This document shows, in pieces, positions 25,412-33,547 of a stretch of 64,000 nt of DNA (positions within the stretch are counted from its first letter, which is position 1; the number at the start of each line of letters is the position of its first letter). Source of the stretch: Antarctobacter sediminis. GTDB lineage: Bacteria > Pseudomonadota > Alphaproteobacteria > Rhodobacterales > Rhodobacteraceae. Location: assembly GCF_019218285.1 (NCBI RefSeq), contig NZ_JAHUZG010000005.1, forward strand, positions 124,001 through 188,000. The letters are read 5' to 3'. The translations under genes were made by a program, and so were the position numbers. Below the pieces are notes generated by a model. That model was given only the letters and a program-made list of their open reading frames with translations. It made no database searches and was not told the origin of the DNA.

Positions 25412-26595
25412 CAGCTTTCGAGCCCGTTCGAGCCGTAGAGCCAGTTCAGCTGATTGTACCAATCCTCGGCGCTCATCGACCGCATCACGCTATTGCGCAC
25501 GGCGGCCTTTGCGTCGTCGGGGTGGTAGATGTACTCTCCGATCAGGCGAGAGTTCATTTGCACGCGGGCCGTGCGGACGCGGCGCATGTCCTGATAGCGC
25601 TGAAGCATCGTCTCGACGTCTGCGCCTGCCTGTTCGACGCAATGTGACAGCGCCACGGCGTCTTCCATCGCCATGCAGGCGCCCTGCGCAAAGTATTGCA
25701 GCATCGGATGCGCCGCATCCCCCAAAAGCGCTACGCGCCCGTCGACCCAGTTGGAAATCGGGTCGCGGTCACAAAGCACCCAAAGTTTCCAGTTGTCGCC
25801 ATGTTCGATGACCTGCCGTGCCTTGGGGTGGATATGTTCGAACCCCTGCGCCACTTCTTCCTTGCTGACAGGCTTTCCGGCAATCGCCTCCTGCACGTCG
25901 CGGTGATAGGTGACGACGAGGTTGAATACCGATCCGCCTTTCAGCGGGTAGTGCACGATATGGCATTTGGGCCCGGCCCAAAGCGTCGCCGCGTTCCAAC
26001 GCAGATCCTCGGGCATCTGGTCCGTGGGGATGACCGAACGATAGGTCGTGTGCCCGGAAATCCGCGGCTCGCCATCGCCGATCATCTGCGCCCGGATCGG
26101 CGACCGCAACCCCTCGGCCCCGATCAGGAAACGCCCCTTAATCGGGTCGCGCCCGTCCAGCAGCAGCGAAACGCTTGTGCCGTCCTGTTCATAGCCCAGC
26201 ACCTTGTGATCGGTACGCAGGTCGATCAGAGGGCTGTCCTCACAATATTTCAGCAGGACGCCATGCAGGTCGGCACGATGCACCACCGCGTAGGGATTGC
26301 CGTAGAACTTGCGAAACGGCTCATCCAGCGGGATCGAGGTAATGTCCTCGGCGGTTTGCGCATCCATCAGGCGCAGCTTGTCGATGTAGACGGCCTTGGA
26401 CCGCGCCTCGTCGCCCACGCCAAGATAATCAAAACAGTGAAAGGCATTCGGGCCGATCTGGATACCGGCCCCGATTTCCCCCAGTTGCGCCGCCTGTTCG
26501 ACAACGATGCTGCGTTGCCCCTTGCGCGCCAGCCCGCAGGCCGCCGCAAGACCGCCGATTCCGCCGCCTGCGATGATGATGGGCAAATCGCTCAT
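25411..26595 (-). CDS. FAD-dependent 3-hydroxybenzoate 6-hydroxylase (probable)
   Basis: 394 residues of the group A flavoprotein hydroxylases. The start MSDLPIII at 26595 follows AGGAGAGAGG. FAD-binding motifs are GGGIGGLAAACGLA (residues about 9-22), the DG-type motif replaced by LIGAEGLRSPIR (about 150) and GDAAHPMLQYFAQGACMAMEDA (starting about 285). The last stretch, with its QGACMA, resembles 3-hydroxybenzoate 6-hydroxylases and salicylate-type hydroxylases. It leads directly into gentisate dioxygenase, so para-hydroxylation of 3-hydroxybenzoate to gentisate is the best call. Salicylate 5-hydroxylation would normally need a multicomponent enzyme. Confidence 0.85.
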   Translation of the reverse strand: MSDLPIIIAGGGIGGLAAACGLARKGQRSIVVEQAAQLGEIGAGIQIGPNAFHCFDYLGVGDEARSKAVYIDKLRLMDAQTAEDITSIPLDEPFRKFYGNPYAVVHRADLHGVLLKYCEDSPLIDLRTDHKVLGYEQDGTSVSLLLDGRDPIKGRFLIGAEGLRSPIRAQMIGDGEPRISGHTTYRSVIPTDQMPEDLRWNAATLWAGPKCHIVHYPLKGGSVFNLVVTYHRDVQEAIAGKPVSKEEVAQGFEHIHPKARQVIEHGDNWKLWVLCDRDPISNWVDGRVALLGDAAHPMLQYFAQGACMAMEDAVALSHCVEQAGADVETMLQRYQDMRRVRTARVQMNSRLIGEYIYHPDDAKAAVRNSVMRSMSAEDWYNQLNWLYGSNGLES

Positions 26596-26730
26596 GGCTT
26601 GGTTCCTCTCTCCTCCGCCGCGGTCGCCTGTCCGGTCGCACCGCCCCCTTTGGGCCTGCCAGCCGGACAACTGTTATTACACAGCCCGGGTCGCGCCCCT
26701 CTCCCCTGCTGCCTGACGGGCAGTCATTTA

Positions 26731-26744
26731 ATATGTAGACATAT
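26731..26744. promoter_or_regulatory. Palindrome ATATGT-AG-ACATAT in the hydroxylase/MarR divergent region (putative MarR operator)
   Basis: Perfect six-base arms with a two-base centre, 13 bases before the preferred start of the MarR gene and 135 bases upstream of the hydroxylase gene. Short palindromes of this kind are typical MarR operators. It overlaps an alternative MarR start (ATG at 26743), which argues for the later start or a leaderless mRNA. Confidence 0.55.
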
Positions 26745-26757
26745 GATTTGCACACAC

Positions 26758-27294
26758 ATGATTGCCCGTCAAGAAAAAGATGCGTACACTTACCAAAACG
26801 AAAAATTTCAGCAGGCCCGACTTTTGGCACATCCCAACGAAATCACGCTCGCACAACACGCGGACAATGCAGATGCGTCTGACCTCGAAAACCTGGCAGG
26901 CCATCTGATCCGCAGGCTGCATCAGTCCGCGACCAGCGTGTTTCATACCCGGATCCGCGAAACCGGGCTGGATCTCACCCCGGTCCAGTTCGCCGCAATG
27001 CGGGAACTGCGTGCCGCGCCCGGGCAGGACCAGGCAGGGATCGCCGCGCGGATCGCCTATGACCGCGCCACCATCGGGGGCGTGATCGAACGGCTGGAGC
27101 AAAAGGGCTGGGTGACACGGTCAGTCAGCCCGCGTGACAGGCGCGCCCGCGTGGTGGCGCTGACCAGACAAGGTCAGCAGGTTCTTGACCGCGCCATGCC
27201 TGTCATCCGGGCCTTGCAGGCCGAAATTTTGCCGGGGTTGAGCGCCGAGGAAACGGCGTTGTTTCTGCATCTGGCCCGCAAGGCCTCCGGCTGA
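26758..27294 (+). CDS. MarR family transcriptional regulator (gentisate cluster)
   Basis: 178 residues from ATG at 26758; ATG at 26743 is also possible, and neither has a good ribosome-binding site. The winged helix-turn-helix spans residues about 65-130: LTPVQFAAMREL, QAGIAARIAYDRATIGGVIERLEQKGWVTR, then the wing SPRDRRARVVALT. A flexible N-terminal tail of about 45 residues is unusual for the family. MarR proteins commonly repress aromatic catabolism until the phenolic substrate binds. It is divergent from the 3-hydroxybenzoate hydroxylase operon with a palindrome in between. Confidence 0.85.
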   Translation: MIARQEKDAYTYQNEKFQQARLLAHPNEITLAQHADNADASDLENLAGHLIRRLHQSATSVFHTRIRETGLDLTPVQFAAMRELRAAPGQDQAGIAARIAYDRATIGGVIERLEQKGWVTRSVSPRDRRARVVALTRQGQQVLDRAMPVIRALQAEILPGLSAEETALFLHLARKASG

Positions 27295-27386
27295 GGCACG
27301 TTCCGGAATCCCGGACTGGGGGTCGGCCCAGCGCAATGATATGTCTTGAGAATATTTTCGCCCAGCCACCCCGGGCTCCCCGCCAA

Positions 27387-27401
27387 TTAACGGCTCGTTA
27401 A
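27387..27401. promoter_or_regulatory. CtrA-type box TTAA-N7-TTAA upstream of a small gene
   Basis: TTAA (27387-27390) and TTAA (27398-27401) are separated by exactly seven bases, the consensus full site of the alphaproteobacterial cell-cycle/motility regulator CtrA. The same bases also form the inverted repeat TTAACG-GCT-CGTTAA. The box is 51 bases before the ATG of the 61-residue gene, a spacing that fits a CtrA-activated promoter. Confidence 0.5.
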
Positions 27402-27451
27402 GAGGAAAGTGTCATTTTGATGGAAAAAATCGAGCGGTAAGGAAGCAAAAA

Positions 27452-27637
27452 ATGTACCCAGAGGAACTGATCGAACGCGCTGTAGAATCCGCCACGCAAT
27501 GCGAGGCGCAAGGCTTTTACGAAACAGCGAAATCCCTGCGTGCGCTTGCACAGGACATGCGCGCCTCTGCCCTGCCGACGGCGGGGTTCCACGGGTTTGC
27601 CGAACCGGCAGCACCCGCGCCTTTCATCCGGTCTTAA
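27452..27637 (+). CDS. Small hypothetical protein, 61 residues
   Basis: I do not recognise a family. The ATG follows AAGGAAG by seven bases, a good ribosome-binding site. The first 40 residues (MYPEELIERAVESA, ETAKSLRALAQDMRAS) are predicted to form an amphipathic two-helix hairpin rich in Ala, Glu and Arg; the last 20 are Pro/Ala-rich and probably disordered. There is no signal peptide or membrane helix. A CtrA-like box lies upstream, so it may belong to the cell-cycle/motility/stationary-phase regulon. Confidence 0.6.
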   Translation: MYPEELIERAVESATQCEAQGFYETAKSLRALAQDMRASALPTAGFHGFAEPAAPAPFIRS

Positions 27638-27693
27638 CCCGGTGTTTACACGGTAAGCCCATAGCTGGCACGGGCGAGCCACGGGGGGCACGG

Positions 27694-27882
27694 ATGGACG
27701 ACTTATACGACGAAGTGATGGCCTTGTTGCACGACACCGGGGCCTTTGCCGAATGGCAACAGGATGCCGGCGTTGCGCGCAGCGTCGACGCTGTGCGCAA
27801 CGCCGCGCACAAGGAAATACCACCCCTTGCGATGGCCCAGTTTCTGCGCAAGCGTTCAACCGATCCGATGCCCAGCACCTGA
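27694..27882 (+). CDS. Small hypothetical protein, 62 residues
   Basis: Unrecognised. Begins MDDLYDEVMALLHDTG and is acidic at the front with a basic end (FLRKRSTDP). It looks helical and cytosolic. A purine-rich ACGGGGGGCACGG stretch precedes the ATG; an in-frame extension upstream overlaps the previous gene and is less likely. It lies 56 bases after the CtrA-box gene in the same direction and ends six bases before the stop of the large convergent gene. Coding is supported mainly by start context and fit between neighbours. Confidence 0.45.
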   Translation: MDDLYDEVMALLHDTGAFAEWQQDAGVARSVDAVRNAAHKEIPPLAMAQFLRKRSTDPMPST

Positions 27883-27888
27883 CGACGC

Positions 27889-30744
27889 TCAGCTTTCTTC
27901 GGCTGCCGCAAACAGTTCCAACGCCTTGCGGCTGCCGCGCCCGATGTCACCGTCGATCGCACCGGAATAGAACTCCTGCGCTTTCAACTGACGCTGCATT
28001 TCCTTTCGGAATTCAAGGTCAAAGGCCATGGCGCGGCCGTCGACCAGCAAGAGCCGCGCGTCCTCGTCCCCCGCCCGCAGACGCGCCAGCAGGGTCTTGA
28101 CCTGTTCATCCAGCGGCAAATCCGCAGGCGCGAAATCAGGCAACCCGTCACGCAGAACCTGCGCCGCGGGAAGAAAGCTGCCATCGGGAAGACGAACGAC
28201 CACGCGCTCCAGCAAAGCAGGGTCGGAAAGGAACAGTGTCGCATCGACCTGCGCCACCGTCCCGTCCGGCCAGTTTGCCAAGCGCGCCTTGACTTGCCCG
28301 TTGATCATGTCCCACAGCACGGCACCGCCGGGCGCAAGGCCCGCCGCAATCCGCAGCCCGTCCGGTGCAAAGGCAAGGGCGCGCACCTCTGCCCCGCCGG
28401 TGGGCAACCGCCACAGAAACCGCCCCACCGACAGATCCCATAGCAGGACATCCGGCGAACCATGCTGCGCCACGGCGGCAAAGCGTCCGTCGTGGCTGAT
28501 CGCCATGGCGCTGGGGGCGGTCTCGATACCGCCAAACCGGCGGAGCAACGTCCCATCCTCAGCGTTCCAGACGGCCAACACCCAGGCAGCGCTGGCCCCT
28601 TTGGTGTAGGCCACCCCGACCACCTCTGCCTCTGGTCCGCGAAAGGCTATTGGACCAATGGTCGAAAATGGCAACTGTAGCTGGACCACCCCCGCGCCGC
28701 TTTCCATTTCTGACAGCGTGACCGCTGCCTCTGCGCCATTGCGCGCGACCGCCAAAAGCTTGGCATCGCGGGAAAAGGCGGCGAAATCTCCCGGCAAGGC
28801 GCGGACCACCTGCCCGGTCGCCGCTTCCAGAATGGACACCTTTCCAGCAGCATCGGTCCGGACAAGGAAACGGCCATCATCGCTGTAGCTCAGCGCGCGC
28901 GGATCCGCCGCCCCGGACAAGCTGCGCGGCAGATTTTCGAAATCATCAACCAGTAGGGCACCGGCCATTGCCTGCGACGCAAGCCCGGAGCCCGATGGCG
29001 ACCACGCCAGAACCTGCGGGACCGCCCCGTCGGCGCGGGTAAATGTGACAAACCCCTCTTGCCAGGCCCAGACTTGAAGAGGCACCCCGGCACCGCTGAT
29101 CGCCAGCCGCGTGCTGTCCGGGCTAAAGGCCAAAGCCCTCGCCTCATCCGGTTGCCGGGGCAAAAAGCCTATCCGGTCGCCACTTTGCGGATCGAACCGC
29201 GCCAGCCCCGGCGCGTCACCCGTCACATGCCCCGGCACCGGCACGCCCTCGGGCGCGGGGACCGCATGATCCAAGCCCCCGTCAGGCGCACCAACCGAGG
29301 ACAACACGCCATCCAGACCGTCGCCCCCCTGCACAAACTTGCCGGTTTCAAACTCAAGCTGAGAAAGGCGAACAGGATCGCCACTTGCCAACACAAGGCC
29401 GGCGCCATCCACGGTATAGGTCAGCGCGGAAACCGGGCCTGTGGGCAGGTCGATCCGGTTGACCTGCTCCAGTGCGGGCACCTCCAAAACCTCGACCCAT
29501 CGCGCCTGACCGTCGTGCCGGGCCAGCGCCAGTGTCGCCCCGTCGGTCGACAGGGCCAAGGCCTCGATCCCGAGGGGCAGGAATTTTCGGGCCAGCAAGG
29601 TACCATCCGCTGACCGCCAGAGAGAAAGGACCGTAAACCGCGCCTCCAGCCGTGTCAGGCTGGCGGCCAGACCGGCCCCGGAAACCGCCGTCTTGGCATC
29701 CGGCCCGGAAAGATCGCCCAATGGCCCCGTAACCAGCTCCACACCGGTGCCCGGCGGCAGATAAGGCAAGGCAACCCCGTAAACCGCAGGGCCGTCGCCA
29801 TGGACGCCAACGGGAAAGGCCACTGTTGGCGCTTCTGCGTCCGGATCCGGCGGCATGTCCGCCTCCCCTTCCTTGGCCGGGGCCAATTCAGGTACAACGC
29901 CGCTTTCGGCCAGTTCTACGGTCTGTGGCGCTGGTGCCGCGTCCCACTGCGCGGGAAACACCACGCCGCGCCCCTTTGGCTGGTGCTTCAGGTGCAGGCC
30001 GATCAGGTGCCCCTTGTCGTCGAGGATGGGGGCACCGGCCATGCCCGGCAAAGTGGCGCAACCGTGCAGAATCTGCCCGTCCTGCGTCACCGCTTCGCGG
30101 AGCGTGCAGCCGCGTCGCAGCACCTGCTTGGCCGCGCCCAGCGGATGCCCCACAAGGGTCAGCGGCGCCCCCTTGGGCGGCGCGGTTTCGGCCCGAACCA
30201 GCGGTGCCACCGTCAGGTCCGTATCCATCTTTACGCTCAGGACCGCATAGCCCAACTCCCTATCCGCCGCGACCGGCACGATCGACAGGGCGTGGCGTTG
30301 CCCAAGGTTACCATCCACCAGCGCGTCGAAATCCGTGACAAAGACCGCACGCAGCACCGCCGTCGCGCCCTTGGCCGAAAGGTTCGGATCGGCCAGCACA
30401 CCGGGCAGACAGCGATAGGCCGTCAGAACCAGACCTTGGCCGATCAGGCTGCCCGTGCAGGCGACAACGACCGGGCCATTCGGTGTTTGCAGTTCGACCC
30501 GGATCTGCCCCACGGCGCGACCTGCCCGGCGGATCGCGGTCGGCGCGGTATATCTCAGGATACTGCGGGATCCGGTGGCCTTGATCCGGTCCAATGCAAT
30601 TGCGGCGGCAGCTTCGCTTGCCGCCATTTCCATCCGGTCAAAAGCCCCTGCCTCGAATAGCGGCAGGCCCTGCGCCCGGGCCAGCGGGGTCAGCCCCACG
30701 GCCATGACAAGCCCCAAGACCAGACGGCATCGGACCTGCGCCAT
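27889..30744 (-). CDS. Exported protein: inactive trypsin-like domain, beta-propeller-like repeats, peptidoglycan-binding-like C-terminus
   Basis: 951 residues from ATG at 30744 behind GAGAGGGGGT. A signal peptide (MAQVRCRLVLGLVMAVG, cut near ARAQG) is followed by a trypsin-like domain (about 60-290). The TAAHC region reads TAYRC, the Asp region reads LGYAVLSV and the GxSGxP loop reads GMAGAPIL, so His, Asp and Ser of the triad all appear replaced. From about 370 to 870 come WD40-like blades (ALALSTDGATLALARHDG, ALAFSPDSTRLAISG, ALAFAPDGLRIAAGL). The last 35 residues (AQEFYSGAIDGDIGRGSRKALELF) resemble a peptidoglycan-binding type 1 repeat. Probably a periplasmic sensing or scaffold protein; function unknown. 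Confidence 0.82.
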   Translation of the reverse strand: MAQVRCRLVLGLVMAVGLTPLARAQGLPLFEAGAFDRMEMAASEAAAAIALDRIKATGSRSILRYTAPTAIRRAGRAVGQIRVELQTPNGPVVVACTGSLIGQGLVLTAYRCLPGVLADPNLSAKGATAVLRAVFVTDFDALVDGNLGQRHALSIVPVAADRELGYAVLSVKMDTDLTVAPLVRAETAPPKGAPLTLVGHPLGAAKQVLRRGCTLREAVTQDGQILHGCATLPGMAGAPILDDKGHLIGLHLKHQPKGRGVVFPAQWDAAPAPQTVELAESGVVPELAPAKEGEADMPPDPDAEAPTVAFPVGVHGDGPAVYGVALPYLPPGTGVELVTGPLGDLSGPDAKTAVSGAGLAASLTRLEARFTVLSLWRSADGTLLARKFLPLGIEALALSTDGATLALARHDGQARWVEVLEVPALEQVNRIDLPTGPVSALTYTVDGAGLVLASGDPVRLSQLEFETGKFVQGGDGLDGVLSSVGAPDGGLDHAVPAPEGVPVPGHVTGDAPGLARFDPQSGDRIGFLPRQPDEARALAFSPDSTRLAISGAGVPLQVWAWQEGFVTFTRADGAVPQVLAWSPSGSGLASQAMAGALLVDDFENLPRSLSGAADPRALSYSDDGRFLVRTDAAGKVSILEAATGQVVRALPGDFAAFSRDAKLLAVARNGAEAAVTLSEMESGAGVVQLQLPFSTIGPIAFRGPEAEVVGVAYTKGASAAWVLAVWNAEDGTLLRRFGGIETAPSAMAISHDGRFAAVAQHGSPDVLLWDLSVGRFLWRLPTGGAEVRALAFAPDGLRIAAGLAPGGAVLWDMINGQVKARLANWPDGTVAQVDATLFLSDPALLERVVVRLPDGSFLPAAQVLRDGLPDFAPADLPLDEQVKTLLARLRAGDEDARLLLVDGRAMAFDLEFRKEMQRQLKAQEFYSGAIDGDIGRGSRKALELFAAAEES

Positions 30745-30826
30745 GGTCGACCCCCTCTCAAAGTATTGAAACAATCGCTCTGATCATGAGCCTAGAGCAA
30801 AGCCCCGCGCCGGTCGACCCACCGCT

Positions 30827-32062
30827 TCAGGTTGTGCGCAGCAACCCCTTCCCTTGCCAGCGGTCGAACACCTCCAGCGCGGCCTCGGCGAATTCCGGGT
30901 CGTTGATATGGGCGTCCAGTTCCACCAGCGTCACGTTCTCCGGGCAGCAGGCCCGCATCTCGGCAACAAAGGCGGCCTGTGCCTCGGGATCGCAAAGCGG
31001 ACCGCCCGGCCGGTCCCATTCGTTCCCCCCCTTCAGCGGCAACAGGAACACCGTCGGTGCCTTGGCCCGGGCCAGTTTGGCGCAAAGCTCGCGTGCCATT
31101 TCGCGGCGCTGATCGCCGGTCATCATGACCGAGGACAGCAACCGGTTATGGGCATGCACATCCTGGCCGTCCAGCTTGGGCGGCACCCCCTGCCAGCCGA
31201 CAAAATCGACCAGATCGTAACAACCGATCGACAGGATCTGAGGCGTGCCGCTCTGGCCCGCGTTGGTCATCCGGTCAGCCCCCGCGCTGATGGTCGACCC
31301 CATCAGGTGATTGCCCACCTCCTGCGGCGCGAAATCCATCACAGCGGCAAAAGCCCCTTCGGCGGCAAGGCTTTCGAAGGCGCGCCCGCCCATGCCCGTG
31401 GCGTGAAACACCGCCACCTCGAAGCCGCGTTCCTCCAACGCCGGTTTCAGCACCACCATGTAGCGCAGAACTGTTTTGCCAAAGCTGGTCATGCCGATCA
31501 GCGGGCGCGTCCGGTCGGACCGTTCCACCGCTCGCGCCGCGCCCAGCACGGCCCCCGCCGCCTGACTGAGAGACGCCTTGCAGACCGAGTTCAACCCGTA
31601 AAGGCCACCCGCCCACAGGATCATCTGAACATCGGCCGCCAACCGCTCGGGCGGGATCAGCGGCGAGAAGGACACCGTCGAGACGATGTATTTCGGCACC
31701 CCCAGCGGCAGCGCCGAACAAACGTCCAGCGCAAGGTCGGTGCCCATGGTTCCGCCCAGCACGATCACCCCGTCGATGCAGCCCTCGGCCTGCAACCGCG
31801 CCGCCAGCAAAGCGGCCCCCTTGGCCATGATCTGCATGGCGCAGTTTTCGTCCCCACCCTCGATGGCAGCGCGGATGCTGCTGCCACCTGCCTCGGCCAC
31901 CTCATGTTTCGAAACATCGCAAGGCGTCGAAGGATCGCCCAGCACGCTGACATCCATCGTCAACACGCCACCACCCTGCCCCCGGATCACCTCGGCCAGA
32001 TAGGTCAGTTCGTCGTCCTTTGTGTCATAGGTGCCGACGATCAGGATGGTCCGGTCGCTCAT
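30827..32062 (-). CDS. UPF0261/Tm-1-like ATP-binding family protein
   Basis: 411 residues. The family opens with ILIVGTYDTKDDEL (residues 5-18), followed by VLGGTMGTDLAL near 106, GMTSFGKTVLRYM near 190 and VFHATGMGGRAFESL near 220, all typical of the N-terminal Tm-1-like ATP-binding fold. The biochemical function of the bacterial proteins is unknown; the plant Tm-1 homologue binds a viral replicase. The start at 32062 overlaps the aldehyde dehydrogenase stop (ATGA). Being last in an operon with a TctABC importer and an aldehyde dehydrogenase suggests a metabolic role, but I cannot name the reaction. Confidence 0.85.
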   Translation of the reverse strand: MSDRTILIVGTYDTKDDELTYLAEVIRGQGGGVLTMDVSVLGDPSTPCDVSKHEVAEAGGSSIRAAIEGGDENCAMQIMAKGAALLAARLQAEGCIDGVIVLGGTMGTDLALDVCSALPLGVPKYIVSTVSFSPLIPPERLAADVQMILWAGGLYGLNSVCKASLSQAAGAVLGAARAVERSDRTRPLIGMTSFGKTVLRYMVVLKPALEERGFEVAVFHATGMGGRAFESLAAEGAFAAVMDFAPQEVGNHLMGSTISAGADRMTNAGQSGTPQILSIGCYDLVDFVGWQGVPPKLDGQDVHAHNRLLSSVMMTGDQRREMARELCAKLARAKAPTVFLLPLKGGNEWDRPGGPLCDPEAQAAFVAEMRACCPENVTLVELDAHINDPEFAEAALEVFDRWQGKGLLRTT

Positions 32063-33546
32063 AGCTTGATCCACGCGGTCTTGAGGTCGAGGTACTTGTC
32101 GAAGGCATGCAGGGACTTGTCATGCCCGTTGCCGGATTGTTTCACACCGCCCAGCGGCACGGTCATGTCCGATCCGCCATAGGTGTTCACATGTACCACG
32201 CCCGCCCGGACCTGCCGGATCATGCGATGCGCCCGGCCAAGGTTCGAGGTCCAGACCGCCGCCGCCAGCCCGTAATCGGTGCCATTGGCGATGGCCACGG
32301 CCTCTTCCTCGGTGTCGAAGGGGATCACCGCCAGCACCGGGCCAAAGACCTCTTCGCGTGCCAAGCGGTCGGTCGGCTCGACCCCGGTGACGATGGTCGG
32401 CTGCATGAAATAGCCGCCGGTCTCTTCCAGCATCCGCGCCCCGCCGGTGACGATCTTGCGCCCCGCGGCGCGGGCCTCTTCGACAAAGCCAAGGTTCTGT
32501 TTCAACTGCCGCAGGCTGTTGACCGCGCCCGCCGCCGTCGCCGGGTCCAGCGGATCGCCGACCTTCATGCCTGCGGTGAACTCGGCCAAACGGGCGACAA
32601 AATCATCGTGGATGGATCTTTCGACCAACAGGCGCGACCCCGCGACACAGACCTGCCCGGCATTGCGAAAGATGCCGTTGGCAGACACCTTGACCGCCTC
32701 ACCCAGATCCGGCGCATCTGCAAAGACGATGTTGGGGGATTTCCCGCCAAGCTCCAGGTAGACCCGTTTCAGGTTCGACCGGGCCGAGGCCTCCAACAGG
32801 CGCCGCCCGGTGGGACCAGAGCCGGTAAAGACCAGCACATCCACATCCATCGACTCGGCGATGGCCGCGCCGACCACCGCACCTTCGCCCGTCACCACGT
32901 TCAGAACGCCTGCGGGCAGACCTGCCTCCATCGCCAGTTCGGCAATGCGCAACAGGGAAAGCGACGCGGTTTCCGCCGGTTTCAGAACCACGGAACAGCC
33001 CGCCGCCAAGGCCGGGCCCAGCTTCCATGCGCCGATCATCAGCGGAAAGTTCCACGGCACGATGGCGCCCACCACGCCCACGGGTTCGCGGTGGACAAGG
33101 CCCAGCGCACCGGGCGCCGTCGGGGCGATTTCGCCGTACAGCTTGTCGATCGCCTCGGCGTAATAGCGGATGGTCTGCGCTGCCGACATGGGCTCTGCCT
33201 TCAGCGCCATGCCGATTTCGGTGCCATTGTCGCGCACACCCAGCACCGCAAGCTCCAGCGCGTTTTGCTCGATCAGCGCAGCCCATTTCAACATGACCGC
33301 CTTGCGCGCCGCCGGGGCCAGCCCGGTCCAGCGCCCGTCGTCAAAGGACCGCCGCGCCGCCGCCACGGCAGCTTCGGCATCGGCCTGTGTGCCCCGCGCC
33401 ATCATGGTCAGCCGTCGTCCGTCAAGTGGCGAGATCACCTCCATCTCACCCCCGTCCGAGGCCGGCACAAAGGCCCCGTCGATCAGGTGGCGGGCGGGAG
33501 GCACATCGGCGTGGCGCAGCTCTTCAATCCGGGACAGGTCCAGCAT
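32059..33546 (-). CDS. Aldehyde dehydrogenase (NAD(P)+-dependent, gamma-aminobutyraldehyde-type subgroup)
   Basis: 495 residues, normal length. Key motifs are the cofactor-site PWNFPLMIGAWKL near 165, FTGSGPTGRRL near 243, general base Glu in LELGGKSP near 265 and nucleophile Cys in NAGQVCVAGSR near 300. KEVFGPVLAV-type residues (EEVFGPVLAVIPF) follow near 395. It oxidises an aldehyde to its acid. The subgroup resembles PuuC/betaine-aldehyde-type enzymes. With the class III aminotransferase across the divergent region, it suggests oxidation of the aldehyde left after transamination of an amine or omega-amino acid. Confidence 0.9.
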   Translation of the reverse strand: MLDLSRIEELRHADVPPARHLIDGAFVPASDGGEMEVISPLDGRRLTMMARGTQADAEAAVAAARRSFDDGRWTGLAPAARKAVMLKWAALIEQNALELAVLGVRDNGTEIGMALKAEPMSAAQTIRYYAEAIDKLYGEIAPTAPGALGLVHREPVGVVGAIVPWNFPLMIGAWKLGPALAAGCSVVLKPAETASLSLLRIAELAMEAGLPAGVLNVVTGEGAVVGAAIAESMDVDVLVFTGSGPTGRRLLEASARSNLKRVYLELGGKSPNIVFADAPDLGEAVKVSANGIFRNAGQVCVAGSRLLVERSIHDDFVARLAEFTAGMKVGDPLDPATAAGAVNSLRQLKQNLGFVEEARAAGRKIVTGGARMLEETGGYFMQPTIVTGVEPTDRLAREEVFGPVLAVIPFDTEEEAVAIANGTDYGLAAAVWTSNLGRAHRMIRQVRAGVVHVNTYGGSDMTVPLGGVKQSGNGHDKSLHAFDKYLDLKTAWIKL

Positions 33547-33547
33547 C

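Noticed and set aside
27889-30744. Active trypsin-like (Deg-type) protease
   Set aside because: The His, Asp and Ser positions are all replaced in the recognisable motifs.
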